Assembly: GCA_947623615.1 (NCBI GenBank)
Contig: CANQHH010000044.1
Span: 1 to 9,194, forward strand
Length of the DNA: 9,194 nucleotides
Direction of reading: 5' to 3'
Source of the DNA: an uncultured Clostridia bacterium
GTDB taxonomy: Bacteria > Bacillota > Clostridia > TANB77 > CAG-508
The stretch's first letter is position 1. Every line of letters begins with the position of its first letter. The notes below the pieces were generated by a model, which had not been told where the DNA came from, made no database searches, and worked only from the letters and a program-made list of their open reading frames with translations. The position numbers were made by a program, and so were the translations under genes. Shown here in pieces: positions 1 through 6,255 of this stretch.

Positions 1-819
1 AATAATAGAAAAATTTTAAATGGATTGTATAAAGATTTAGATGAAGAAGAAAAATCAGTTGAAATAATGCGAATAATCGACAAAATAGATAAAATTGGAA
101 AAGATAATGTTGTAAAATCACTTAAAGATATTGGTGTATCAGATAAAGCAGTAAATAAAATAATAAAATTTATTGAAATAGATGGAACAAATGATGAAAA
201 GATAGACAAATTAGAAAAATTAAATATTGAAAACGAGATATTTGTGCAGGGCTTAAACGAACTAAAAGAAGTAGTAAAATATATAAGAATTTTTGGTTTA
301 ACAGATAAAAATTTCAAAATAGATTTAACAATTGCAAGGGGATTAGATTATTACACTGGTACTGTATATGAAACATTTTTAAATGAATATAGAGAACTTG
401 GAAGTGTATGCTCAGGAGGTAGATATGATAACTTAGCAGGTTATTATACTGATAAAAAACTACCAGGAGTAGGAGTATCAATAGGACTTACAAGGTTATT
501 CTATAAATTAAATGAGTTAGATGCTATAAAGCAACAAGATAAAACTATTTCAAAGGTATTAATAGCCCCTATGACAGAAAACATTGATAAATCACTAGAA
601 GTTGCAACACAATTAAGAAATGCAGGAATAAATTCAGAAGTTTATTTAGAAGATAAAAAAATAAAAGCAAAATTCAAATATGCAGATAGACTTCAAATAC
701 CTTATGTAATAATAATAGGAGAAGATGAGATAAAAAATAATACAATATCGCTAAAAAACATGCAAACAGGAGAACAGGAGAATTTGAGTATTCAAGAAGT
801 AATTGAAAAGTTGAGTTAG
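1..819 (+). CDS. hisS: Histidyl-tRNA synthetase, 3' part (5' end outside window)
   Basis: Cytoplasmic class II aminoacyl-tRNA synthetase that charges tRNA-His with histidine using ATP. The frame is open from base 1, so the TTG at 25 is internal and not a start; the first residues (NNRKILNG) already fit HisRS. About 272 residues are visible against roughly 420 for the family, so about 150 N-terminal residues, including motifs 1 and 2, lie upstream. Visible signatures, numbered from base 1, are the histidine-specific RGLDYY loop (residues 113-118), GGRYD (139-143) and the motif 3 stretch GVGVSIGLTRL shortly after. Residues from about 185 to the end form the alpha/beta anticodon-binding domain (KVLIAPM, LRNAGI, ADRLQIPYVIIIGEDE). 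No frame damage is seen. The gene ends 66 bases before spoIIP with no obvious terminator, so read-through into spoIIP is possible. Identification is secure. Confidence 0.96.
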   Translation, partial: NNRKILNGLYKDLDEEEKSVEIMRIIDKIDKIGKDNVVKSLKDIGVSDKAVNKIIKFIEIDGTNDEKIDKLEKLNIENEIFVQGLNELKEVVKYIRIFGLTDKNFKIDLTIARGLDYYTGTVYETFLNEYRELGSVCSGGRYDNLAGYYTDKKLPGVGVSIGLTRLFYKLNELDAIKQQDKTISKVLIAPMTENIDKSLEVATQLRNAGINSEVYLEDKKIKAKFKYADRLQIPYVIIIGEDEIKNNTISLKNMQTGEQENLSIQEVIEKLS

Positions 820-822
820 TAA

Positions 823-852
823 GTCATATTTCACTTTGTGCAAGAATATATT
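823..852 (+). promoter_or_regulatory. Candidate sigma-E (mother-cell) promoter for spoIIP
   Basis: GTCATATT at 823-830 matches the Bacillus sigma-E -35 consensus (KMATATT). After 14 bases, AATATATT at 845-852 matches the -10 consensus CATACAAT at 5 of 8 positions, and the spacing is what sigma-E uses. It sits 34 bases before the spoIIP start, and spoIIP belongs to the sigma-E regulon in Bacillus. In such AT-rich DNA the -10 match alone would mean little; the -35, spacing and gene identity together make it plausible. No good sigma-A pair is seen in this gap. Confidence 0.5.
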
Positions 853-870
853 ATATATAAGTAATTGGAC

Positions 871-877
871 AAAGGAG
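871..877 (+). promoter_or_regulatory. Ribosome binding site that fixes the spoIIP start
   Basis: AAAGGAG lies 8 bases before the ATG at 886. It is only 2 bases before the ATG at 880 and downstream of the in-frame TTG at 865, so neither of those can be its start codon. This selects 886. Confidence 0.75.
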
Positions 878-885
878 AAATGGAA

Positions 886-2016
886 ATGATAAATTTAGCG
901 GTTATAGAAATAAAAGATATTATAAAATATCTAGTAAGAATAACAATAGTTATAACTATTGCAATATCACTTACTAGATATTTTTTAAGCTTTAGGACAA
1001 AAGTTCAAGATTCTGCAGAAGGTTGGAGCAGTTATACGTTATTATCCTGTTTAGATAAGACAATTCCAAGTATAAAAAGCATAAATAATAGTAAACAGTC
1101 TCAAGTAGAGGATAAACAAAAGGTGAAACCACTAAAACTTGCATTGGGAGTTGAATTGGGAATGATTGACACGGTAACAAACAAAATACAAGAAGAGCAA
1201 CAGGTAGAAGAGACGGCCAACAAAAAGGATGATTCAAAAGAAGAACCAGAAAAGCTAGAAGAAGCGAAAACTAATTTGAGTACAGAAGTACAGAATAGTG
1301 GTGTACCAGAAAAATATACATCTACATATAAATCTGTAAAAATAAAAAACGAGTCAAATAAAAAACTAACTAAGGAGATATTAACGCCTAATGTTGAAAT
1401 AAACACAAAAAACATATTAATTTATCACACGCATACTTGTGAAAGTTACACACCAAGTAAAAAATATCAATATAAAAAATCAGGCAATTATAGAACTACA
1501 GATAAAACTCGTTCGGTAGTAATGGTAGGAACAGAACTTGCTAAATATATGAAAAATTATGGATATAATGTAATTCATGACGAAACATTATATGATTATC
1601 CAGCATATAATGGCTCGTATGAGAGGTCTTTATCTAATGTAAAAAAGATTTTAGAGAAGAATAAAAATACGGAGGTATTGTTTGATATACATAGAGATGC
1701 TATTGCTGACAGTTCGTATGCACCAACTGTAAAGATAGGTGATGAATATGCAGCCCAATTAATGTTTGTAATAGGAACAGATGGCGGTGGTGAACATAAG
1801 AATTGGGAAAAAAATTTAAAATTTGCCATAAAGATACAGGAAAAAGCTAACGAGTTATATCCAGGTTTATTTAAGCCAATTATATTAAGAAATAGTAGAT
1901 ATAATCAACACTTAGCAAAAGGGGCAAGTATAATAGAAGTTGGAGCAACAGGAAACACCTTAGACCAATGCTTAGTAAGCATGAAATATTTATCAAAAGT
2001 ATTAAGTGAGATATAA
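886..2016 (+). CDS. spoIIP: Stage II sporulation protein P (cell-wall amidase/endopeptidase)
   Basis: Membrane-anchored peptidoglycan hydrolase that acts with SpoIID and SpoIIM to thin septal wall and drive engulfment of the forespore by the mother cell. In known SpoIIP proteins it cuts stem peptides from glycan chains and also cuts cross-links. The 376-residue product starts at ATG 886, chosen by ribosome binding site spacing. One membrane segment is at about residues 13-33, followed by a Lys/Glu-rich linker to about 165 that is probably extended and extracytoplasmic. The SpoIIP catalytic domain spans about 170-375, with YHTHTCESY (180-188), DIHRDA (267-272), RYNQHL and IIEVGATGN (349-357). 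H181, H269, E186 and E351 are the likely metal and catalytic residues by family pattern. It lies between two tRNA synthetase genes, with its own candidate sigma-E promoter. The domain looks intact. Identification is strong; regulation is inferred. Confidence 0.95.
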   Translation: MINLAVIEIKDIIKYLVRITIVITIAISLTRYFLSFRTKVQDSAEGWSSYTLLSCLDKTIPSIKSINNSKQSQVEDKQKVKPLKLALGVELGMIDTVTNKIQEEQQVEETANKKDDSKEEPEKLEEAKTNLSTEVQNSGVPEKYTSTYKSVKIKNESNKKLTKEILTPNVEINTKNILIYHTHTCESYTPSKKYQYKKSGNYRTTDKTRSVVMVGTELAKYMKNYGYNVIHDETLYDYPAYNGSYERSLSNVKKILEKNKNTEVLFDIHRDAIADSSYAPTVKIGDEYAAQLMFVIGTDGGGEHKNWEKNLKFAIKIQEKANELYPGLFKPIILRNSRYNQHLAKGASIIEVGATGNTLDQCLVSMKYLSKVLSEI

Positions 2017-2036
2017 ATATCAGGGCTAAAAAATGA

Positions 2037-2065
2037 TTGACTTTTTATAAAAAAACAAGTACAAT
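2037..2065 (+). promoter_or_regulatory. Sigma-A promoter for glyS
   Basis: TTGACT (2037-2042), a 17-base spacer, then TACAAT (2060-2065): five of six matches in each box at ideal spacing. Transcription would start near 2072, leaving a leader of about 27 bases. That is too short for a T-box or other riboswitch. The unit probably continues through the flippase and DUF1294 genes to the terminator near 5480. Confidence 0.8.
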
Positions 2066-2085
2066 TATATAGAATTTTCATATAT

Positions 2086-2091
2086 GGGGGG
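2086..2091 (+). promoter_or_regulatory. G-rich ribosome binding site that fixes the glyS start
   Basis: Six consecutive G followed by AAA lie 7 bases before ATG 2099. The in-frame ATG at 2084 overlaps this run and would have no ribosome binding site, so 2099 is the better start. The all-G form is unusual beside the AGGAG-type sites elsewhere in the window. Confidence 0.65.
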
Positions 2092-2098
2092 AAATGCA

Positions 2099-3484
2099 AT
2101 GGAAAATGTTACAATGGATAAAATAGTTAGTTTATGCAAAAATAGAGGATATGTATATGCAGGGTCTGAAATATATGGAGGTCTAGCAAACACATGGGAT
2201 TATGGACCATTAGGAGTAGAATTAAAAAATAATATAAAAAAGGCATGGATGAAGAAATTTGTGCAAGAGGAAAAGCATAATGTAGGTCTAGATTGTGCTA
2301 TTTTAATGAATCCAAAAACATGGGAAGCATCAGGTCATTTAAGCAATTTTAGTGATCCACTAATTGATTGTAAAGAGTGTAAGACAAGACATAGAGCAGA
2401 TAAGCTTATAGAAGAATGGATGCATGAGCATAATATAGATGAGGTAGCAGATGGCTGGACAGATGAGCAAATGATAAAATACATGACAGATAATCATATA
2501 GTATGTCCAAACTGTGGCAAGGAAAATTTTACATCAATTCGTAAATTTAACTTGATGTTTAAAACATTTCAAGGTGTTACAGAAGATACAACAGCTACTA
2601 TATATTTAAGACCAGAGACAGCGCAAGGAATATTTGTTAATTTTAAGAACGTGCTTAGAACAACAAGAAGAAAATTACCATTAGGTATTGCACAGATTGG
2701 TAAATCATTTAGAAATGAGATTACACCTGGTAATTTCACATTTAGAACACGTGAATTTGAGCAAATGGAACTAGAATTTTTCTGTAAACCAGGCACAGAT
2801 ATAGAATGGTGGAATTATTGGAAAGAATATTGTAAAAAGTTTTTATTAGATTTAGGAATGAAAGAAGAAAAAATAAGATTAAGAGATCATTCACCAGAAG
2901 AACTTTCGCACTATAGTAATGGAACAACAGATATCGAGTTTTCGTTCCCATTTGGCTGGGGTGAGTTATGGGGAATTGCAGACAGAACAGATTATGATTT
3001 AAAGAAACATATGGAGTATTCTAAAGAAGATATGAATTATTTAGATCCAGAGACAAATGAAAGATATATCCCATATTGTATTGAACCATCAGTTGGTTGT
3101 GATAGGGTTGCACTTGCATTTTTATGTAATGCATATGATGAAGAGGCAGTAGGAGACGGAGATGTAAGAACAGTACTTCATTTGCATCCTGCACTAGCAC
3201 CATATAAGGTTGCAATACTTCCATTGTCAAAAAAATTAAGCGAAAAGGCAGAAGAAATATATAGTAAATTATCTAAAAAATATATGTGTGATTATGATGA
3301 AGCGGGAAGTATAGGAAAAAGATATAGAAGAGAGGATGAGATAGGAACACCTTATTGTGTAACTGTTGATTTTGATAGTTTAGAAGATAATAAAGTAACA
3401 ATAAGAGATAGGGACACAATGGATCAAGTAAGAGTAAATATAGACGAATTAGAAGAATGGATAGCTGAAAAAATTGAATTTTAA
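2099..3484 (+). CDS. glyS: Glycyl-tRNA synthetase, single-chain (alpha2) type
   Basis: Cytoplasmic class II synthetase that joins glycine to tRNA-Gly. This is the one-polypeptide homodimeric form shared with eukaryotes and archaea, not the bacterial alpha2beta2 GlyQ/GlyS form. The 461-residue length fits the family. From ATG 2099: the N-terminal KNRGYVYAGSEIYGG and WDYGPLGVELKNN stretches, a probable zinc site made by C91, C94, C136 and C139 (two CxxC pairs), the region IYLRPETAQGIF, motif 2 at FRNEI...TREFEQMELEFF (204-228), motif 3 at EPSVGCDRVALAFL (from 329), and an anticodon-binding domain from about 362 to the end. It has its own sigma-A promoter with a short leader. The flippase gene follows after 29 bases with no terminator between. 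The symbol glyS is also used for the beta chain of the other type; some databases call this one glyQS. Confidence 0.97.
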   Translation: MENVTMDKIVSLCKNRGYVYAGSEIYGGLANTWDYGPLGVELKNNIKKAWMKKFVQEEKHNVGLDCAILMNPKTWEASGHLSNFSDPLIDCKECKTRHRADKLIEEWMHEHNIDEVADGWTDEQMIKYMTDNHIVCPNCGKENFTSIRKFNLMFKTFQGVTEDTTATIYLRPETAQGIFVNFKNVLRTTRRKLPLGIAQIGKSFRNEITPGNFTFRTREFEQMELEFFCKPGTDIEWWNYWKEYCKKFLLDLGMKEEKIRLRDHSPEELSHYSNGTTDIEFSFPFGWGELWGIADRTDYDLKKHMEYSKEDMNYLDPETNERYIPYCIEPSVGCDRVALAFLCNAYDEEAVGDGDVRTVLHLHPALAPYKVAILPLSKKLSEKAEEIYSKLSKKYMCDYDEAGSIGKRYRREDEIGTPYCVTVDFDSLEDNKVTIRDRDTMDQVRVNIDELEEWIAEKIEF

Positions 3485-3513
3485 TATATATTATCAGAAG
3501 AGGAAGAAATAAT

Positions 3514-5151
3514 TTGAAAAAGAAAAATTTAAAAAAAGTTGCTAATTCTTTTATGAAGAATGTGGTAATGCTCATGTTTTCGCAATTGCTGATAAAAGTT
3601 TTAGGAATGGTGTATAGACTGGTAATAACAAATGTTGAAGGGTTTGGAAATACAGGAGTAGGATACTATTCGGCAGGTTATCAGATATATGCACTACTTC
3701 TTACAATATCATCAATAGGAATTCCGAGTGTTATATCAAAGCTTGTTTCAGAAAGATTAGCGATAGATGATAAAGCAGGTGCACAAAGGATATTTAAAAT
3801 ATCGTTAAAGTTTTTTGCAATCATAGGATTGTTCTTCTCACTGGCATTGTATTTTGGAGCGGATTTTATAGCATGTAATATATTAAATGTTCCAGATACA
3901 GCTCATGTAATGAGAGTGCTAGCACCAGCAATTGTGTTTGTGTCTATATCATCTGTATATAGAGGATATTTTTCAGGTCAACAAGACATGAAACCTACAA
4001 GTGTTTCACAAACACTAGAGCAATTTTTGAATTGTGTATTATCTATTACATTTGTATATGCATGTATAGGAAAAGAAGCATACATAATGGCTGCAGCAGG
4101 TAATTTATCTACAACATTATCAATAGTAGTTTCATTTACCTATTTAGTTATATATTATAGAGGAAATAAGATAGAACCAGAACCAGGTCAAAAATCTCCA
4201 GAGAGGAGAAAATCTGATAAGGAGCTATTAAAAACAATACTTGCAATATCTATACCTATTACATTTGGCTCAATAATATCTGTAATAAGCTCAGTTATAG
4301 ATACTGCAACAGTAAGTAATTGTATTCAATACGCGTATAGAAACGCAGGAATGACAAAAGAAGCCTTGGAAAGTTTGGCAATGTCAAATGCTGGTATTCT
4401 TTCCAAAGTAGATACACTTGTTACATTCCCACTAGCTATAAATATAGCATTATCAACAGCATTAGTACCATCTATTTCGGAGTCAATAGCAAAAAAAGAA
4501 TTTAAAACTGCTTCAAAGAGAATGTCATTCTCATTATTGGCTTCTATATTAATTATAGTACCATGTGCAATTGGATTTATTTCACTTGCAAATCCAATAT
4601 TAAAAATGATATATCCAACTGCATCAGATGGAGCGCTTATATTACAAATATCATCAATTTCTATGATTTTTATAGCGTTAAATCATACAATGAATGGTGG
4701 ATTGTATGGATTAAATTTACCAAGAGTGCCAGCGGTTGCATTAGCGCTAGGAATAATAGTTAAAACAATATTAAATGTTATATTAGTTAGTAATCCAAAA
4801 ATAAACATAGCTGGAGCGGCAATAGGAACACTTGTATGTCAAATTATTACATTTTCTTTATGCCTAAAAGTATTAAAAATGAAACTAAAAACGAAATTGG
4901 ATTTAAAGAAAGAGATAATAAAGCCATTTGTATCAGCTATAACAATGGGTGTAGTAGTGTATATAGTTCAATTAATATTAAGTAATGTTATTGGAAATAC
5001 TATAAGTACTCTAATATCAATAGTAATAGGAGTAATGGTATATGGCTTAATGATATTGTTTACCAAAGTACTAAGTGAAGATGATATATTAATGATACCA
5101 TTTGGAGCAAAAGTATATCCAATATTAGTAAAACTAAAAATTTATAAATAG
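3514..5151 (+). CDS. MurJ/SpoVB-like lipid-linked oligosaccharide flippase (MOP superfamily)
   Basis: Polytopic inner-membrane protein of the polysaccharide biosynthesis branch (RfbX/MurJ/SpoVB) of the MOP flippase superfamily. These proteins flip undecaprenyl-linked precursors such as lipid II across the membrane. The 545-residue product shows about 14 hydrophobic segments along its whole length, the repeat signature SSIGIPSVISKLVSERLA (about 66-83), and RGYFSGQQDMKPTSVSQ (150-166) followed by LEQF, a strongly conserved stretch in this branch. Length is close to Bacillus YtgP (MurJ, about 544) and somewhat above SpoVB (about 518), but sequence by eye does not separate the two. I read the TTG at 3514 as the start because AGGA at 3501-3504 is 9 bases upstream; ATG 3553 is a possible alternative that lacks such a site. 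It probably shares the glyS transcript. Placing it near spoIIP suggests an envelope or cortex role, but this is only inference. Confidence 0.88.
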   Translation: MKKKNLKKVANSFMKNVVMLMFSQLLIKVLGMVYRLVITNVEGFGNTGVGYYSAGYQIYALLLTISSIGIPSVISKLVSERLAIDDKAGAQRIFKISLKFFAIIGLFFSLALYFGADFIACNILNVPDTAHVMRVLAPAIVFVSISSVYRGYFSGQQDMKPTSVSQTLEQFLNCVLSITFVYACIGKEAYIMAAAGNLSTTLSIVVSFTYLVIYYRGNKIEPEPGQKSPERRKSDKELLKTILAISIPITFGSIISVISSVIDTATVSNCIQYAYRNAGMTKEALESLAMSNAGILSKVDTLVTFPLAINIALSTALVPSISESIAKKEFKTASKRMSFSLLASILIIVPCAIGFISLANPILKMIYPTASDGALILQISSISMIFIALNHTMNGGLYGLNLPRVPAVALALGIIVKTILNVILVSNPKINIAGAAIGTLVCQIITFSLCLKVLKMKLKTKLDLKKEIIKPFVSAITMGVVVYIVQLILSNVIGNTISTLISIVIGVMVYGLMILFTKVLSEDDILMIPFGAKVYPILVKLKIYK

Positions 5152-5172
5152 TAGAAATTCGAGGAGAAAAGA

Positions 5173-5454
5173 GTGAAATATCTAATAATTTATTTAATTC
5201 TGATAAATTTAATTGCATTTTTGGCAATGTATATAGATAAACGAAAAGCACAAAAAGGAAAATGGAGAATAAAAGAATACACTTTATTAATGTTAGCGGT
5301 TTTTGGTGGAAGTATTGGGGCAATAATAGGAATGTATACATTTAGACACAAAACGCAAAAAGCTAGGTTTTATATAGGATTTCCACTAATATTAATTTTA
5401 GAAATACTATTATTTATATTACTATATAATGATGTTATAAGTAAAATATTATAA
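5173..5454 (+). CDS. DUF1294 small membrane protein
   Basis: Short integral membrane protein of unknown function, 93 residues, matching the DUF1294 family by pattern: a first membrane helix (about 2-20), then IDKRKAQKGKWRI (21-33), a second helix with GGSIGA (45-50), the FRHKT motif (57-61), and a third helix (about 67-86). The conserved Asp-Lys-Arg, Trp-Arg and Arg-His-Lys groups are the family hallmarks. Start is GTG 5173 with GAGGAG ending 6 bases upstream. It follows the flippase gene by 21 bases and is the last gene before a terminator, so it is most likely cotranscribed with the flippase. No biochemical role is known to me; a link to envelope precursor export would be a guess from position only. 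Confidence 0.85.
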   Translation: MKYLIIYLILINLIAFLAMYIDKRKAQKGKWRIKEYTLLMLAVFGGSIGAIIGMYTFRHKTQKARFYIGFPLILILEILLFILLYNDVISKIL

Positions 5455-5458
5455 AAGT

Positions 5459-5495
5459 AAAAACAGACATATTATAAAAAATATGCCTGTTTTTT
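5459..5495. terminator. Bidirectional intrinsic terminator between convergent genes
   Basis: The hairpin pairs AAACAG (5461-5466) with CTGTTT (5487-5492) and CATATT (5468-5473) with AATATG (5480-5485), with one A/C mismatch and a 6-base loop. A run of T follows on the plus strand (5490-5495). On the minus strand the stem is followed by TTTTTACTTTT, so it can also stop the minus-strand gene that ends at 5537. It closes the glyS-flippase-DUF1294 unit. Confidence 0.85.
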
Positions 5496-5536
5496 AATGA
5501 AAAAATAAATCTTGGTTATACTATAAAGCAGGGAAA

Positions 5537-5971
5537 TTATAAGTATTTTTTTAAAGTCTCTACACTATCTTCTTGCATTACTACGAAATCATTTAAAATA
5601 TTTTTTACATCTGGTGCAATATCATTATTTTGATTAATTAAACGTCTACCTTCAATAATTCCCATATTTGTACCTTGCATAAGTAATTCAGATAATTTGG
5701 ATGTTGTATCATCAGTCATGGTTTTCATTTGAATACCATACCAAGTCATCATTTTATTCATTGCATTAGTTTCATGAGGTTCTTTATCGCTATAATTAGA
5801 GTACAGTTTATTTACTCTTCTAGAAATGTCTTTGTACTTGTTGTATTCTGTATCAAGAACTTGTCTGAAATCACTATCACATACTTTTTCAGATACATAA
5901 GAAATAGCATCCATTCCCATAGTAGCTCCTTTGTTAACTTCATCTAAAATGTTTAAATTTTGATTTTCCAT
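5537..5971 (-). CDS. Small all-helical protein of unknown function, ferritin-like fold possible
   Basis: I do not assign a function. The 144-residue product is soluble, without signal peptide or membrane segment, and reads as four or five amphipathic helices: about 4-30, 32-60, 66-112 (perhaps two) and 119-144. Pro breaks at 65 and 120 separate them. It resembles small clostridial proteins with GMD(A/T)IS near the N-terminus, an AM.W.GIQM stretch in the middle (here MTWYGIQM, 75-82), QGTNMGIIEG (99-108) and a C-terminal ETLKKYL; some are annotated as ferritin-like or spore-coat-like, from memory. No ExxH di-iron pair is visible, so metal catalysis is not supported. Start is ATG 5971 (minus strand), because GGAG at 5983-5980 is 8 bases upstream; the GTG at 5980 overlaps that site. 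It stands alone on this strand, with a palindrome just upstream that could be an operator. Confidence 0.75.
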   Translation of the reverse strand: MENQNLNILDEVNKGATMGMDAISYVSEKVCDSDFRQVLDTEYNKYKDISRRVNKLYSNYSDKEPHETNAMNKMMTWYGIQMKTMTDDTTSKLSELLMQGTNMGIIEGRRLINQNNDIAPDVKNILNDFVVMQEDSVETLKKYL

Positions 5972-5979
5972 AATACACA

Positions 5980-5983
5980 CTCC
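5980..5983 (-). promoter_or_regulatory. Ribosome binding site that fixes the minus-strand gene start
   Basis: GGAG on the minus strand, 8 bases before ATG 5971. Its last G is the first base of the in-frame GTG at 5980, so that GTG cannot be the start served by this site. Confidence 0.65.
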
Positions 5984-5989
5984 ATTCTA

Positions 5990-6003
5990 GGTAATTAATT
6001 ACC
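5990..6003. repeat. 14-base perfect palindrome, possible operator
   Basis: GGTAATTAATTACC is a perfect inverted repeat 19 bases before the start codon of the minus-strand gene, close to the predicted transcription start. Its position would suit a repressor dimer. AT-rich sequence makes short palindromes common, though the GG/CC ends lower the chance somewhat. A GGTAAT half-copy occurs at 6205-6210 in the leader of the divergent gene. Confidence 0.4.
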
Positions 6004-6013
6004 ATTAATAGTT

Positions 6014-6042
6014 ATTATGTGCAAAAAAATAAATAATATTAA
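6014..6042 (-). promoter_or_regulatory. Weak candidate promoter for the minus-strand gene
   Basis: On the minus strand, TTAATA (6042-6037), 17 bases, then CATAAT (6019-6014). The -10 box matches sigma-A at 5 of 6 positions and the -35 box at 4 of 6. The start of transcription would fall near 6007, at the edge of the palindrome. Chance matches are frequent here. Confidence 0.3.
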
Positions 6043-6074
6043 TAAAAAATAGACGTAATTAGAGATATATATAA

Positions 6075-6118
6075 ATTAAAAAATACAGATTATATCAAAA
6101 TAATTTGTATTTTTTAAT
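6075..6118. repeat. Long intergenic hairpin, 19-bp arms
   Basis: Arm 6075-6093 pairs with 6100-6118: 13 perfect pairs (ATTAAAAAATACA with TGTATTTTTTAAT), one G.U wobble, five more pairs, and a 6-base loop. It has a single G-C pair. It lies between the two divergent promoters, outside both predicted leaders. Runs of T follow the stem on both strands, so a weak two-way terminator or insulator is possible; a relic of a small repeat element is another reading. Confidence 0.55.
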
Positions 6119-6142
6119 ATTTTCTTAAATATCAAAAAAATA

Positions 6143-6171
6143 TTGCAAAAATAGACAAATGATAGTATAAT
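6143..6171 (+). promoter_or_regulatory. Sigma-A promoter for the glycosyltransferase gene
   Basis: TTGCAA (6143-6148), 17 bases, then a consensus TATAAT (6166-6171). Transcription would start near 6178, giving a leader of about 78 bases in which I see no recognisable riboswitch. Confidence 0.7.
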
Positions 6172-6255
6172 AAATTTGGATTAGATGAATAAACTAAAAT
6201 ATTAGGTAATAACAATACTTAAAGTGCATACTATAATAATAAAGGAGAGAGAATA

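Larger units (their letters stand above)
5972..6255. other. Divergent intergenic region without a gene
   Basis: 284 bases between the start codons of the minus-strand helical-protein gene and the glycosyltransferase gene. From left to right it holds the minus-strand ribosome binding site, a 14-base palindrome, a weak leftward promoter, a long AT hairpin, a rightward sigma-A promoter and a leader of about 78 bases. I see no open frame with a ribosome binding site, no tRNA and no recognisable riboswitch in it. Confidence 0.7.

Noticed and set aside
865..885. Upstream in-frame starts for spoIIP: TTG at 865 and ATG at 880
   Set aside because: The ribosome binding site AAAGGAG (871-877) is downstream of the TTG and only 2 bases from ATG 880; ATG 886 has proper spacing.
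820..885. Terminator after hisS
   Set aside because: The gap has AT-rich dyads only, without a stable stem followed by a T run.
992..1415. Long minus-strand open frames inside spoIIP
   Set aside because: They lie opposite the low-complexity Lys/Glu linker, give Ser/Phe-rich products without domains, and have no ribosome binding sites; they are shadows of the real frame.
2084..2098. ATG 2084 as the glyS start
   Set aside because: It overlaps the G-run that serves ATG 2099 and has no ribosome binding site of its own; length from 2099 fits the family.
5978..5980. GTG at 5980 (minus strand) as the start of the helical-protein gene
   Set aside because: It overlaps the GGAG site, which is correctly spaced for ATG 5971.
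6226..6237. GCATACTATAAT as a sigma-K or sigma-A -10 box before the glycosyltransferase gene
   Set aside because: No matching -35 at proper spacing, and transcription would begin inside the ribosome binding site at 6241-6247.
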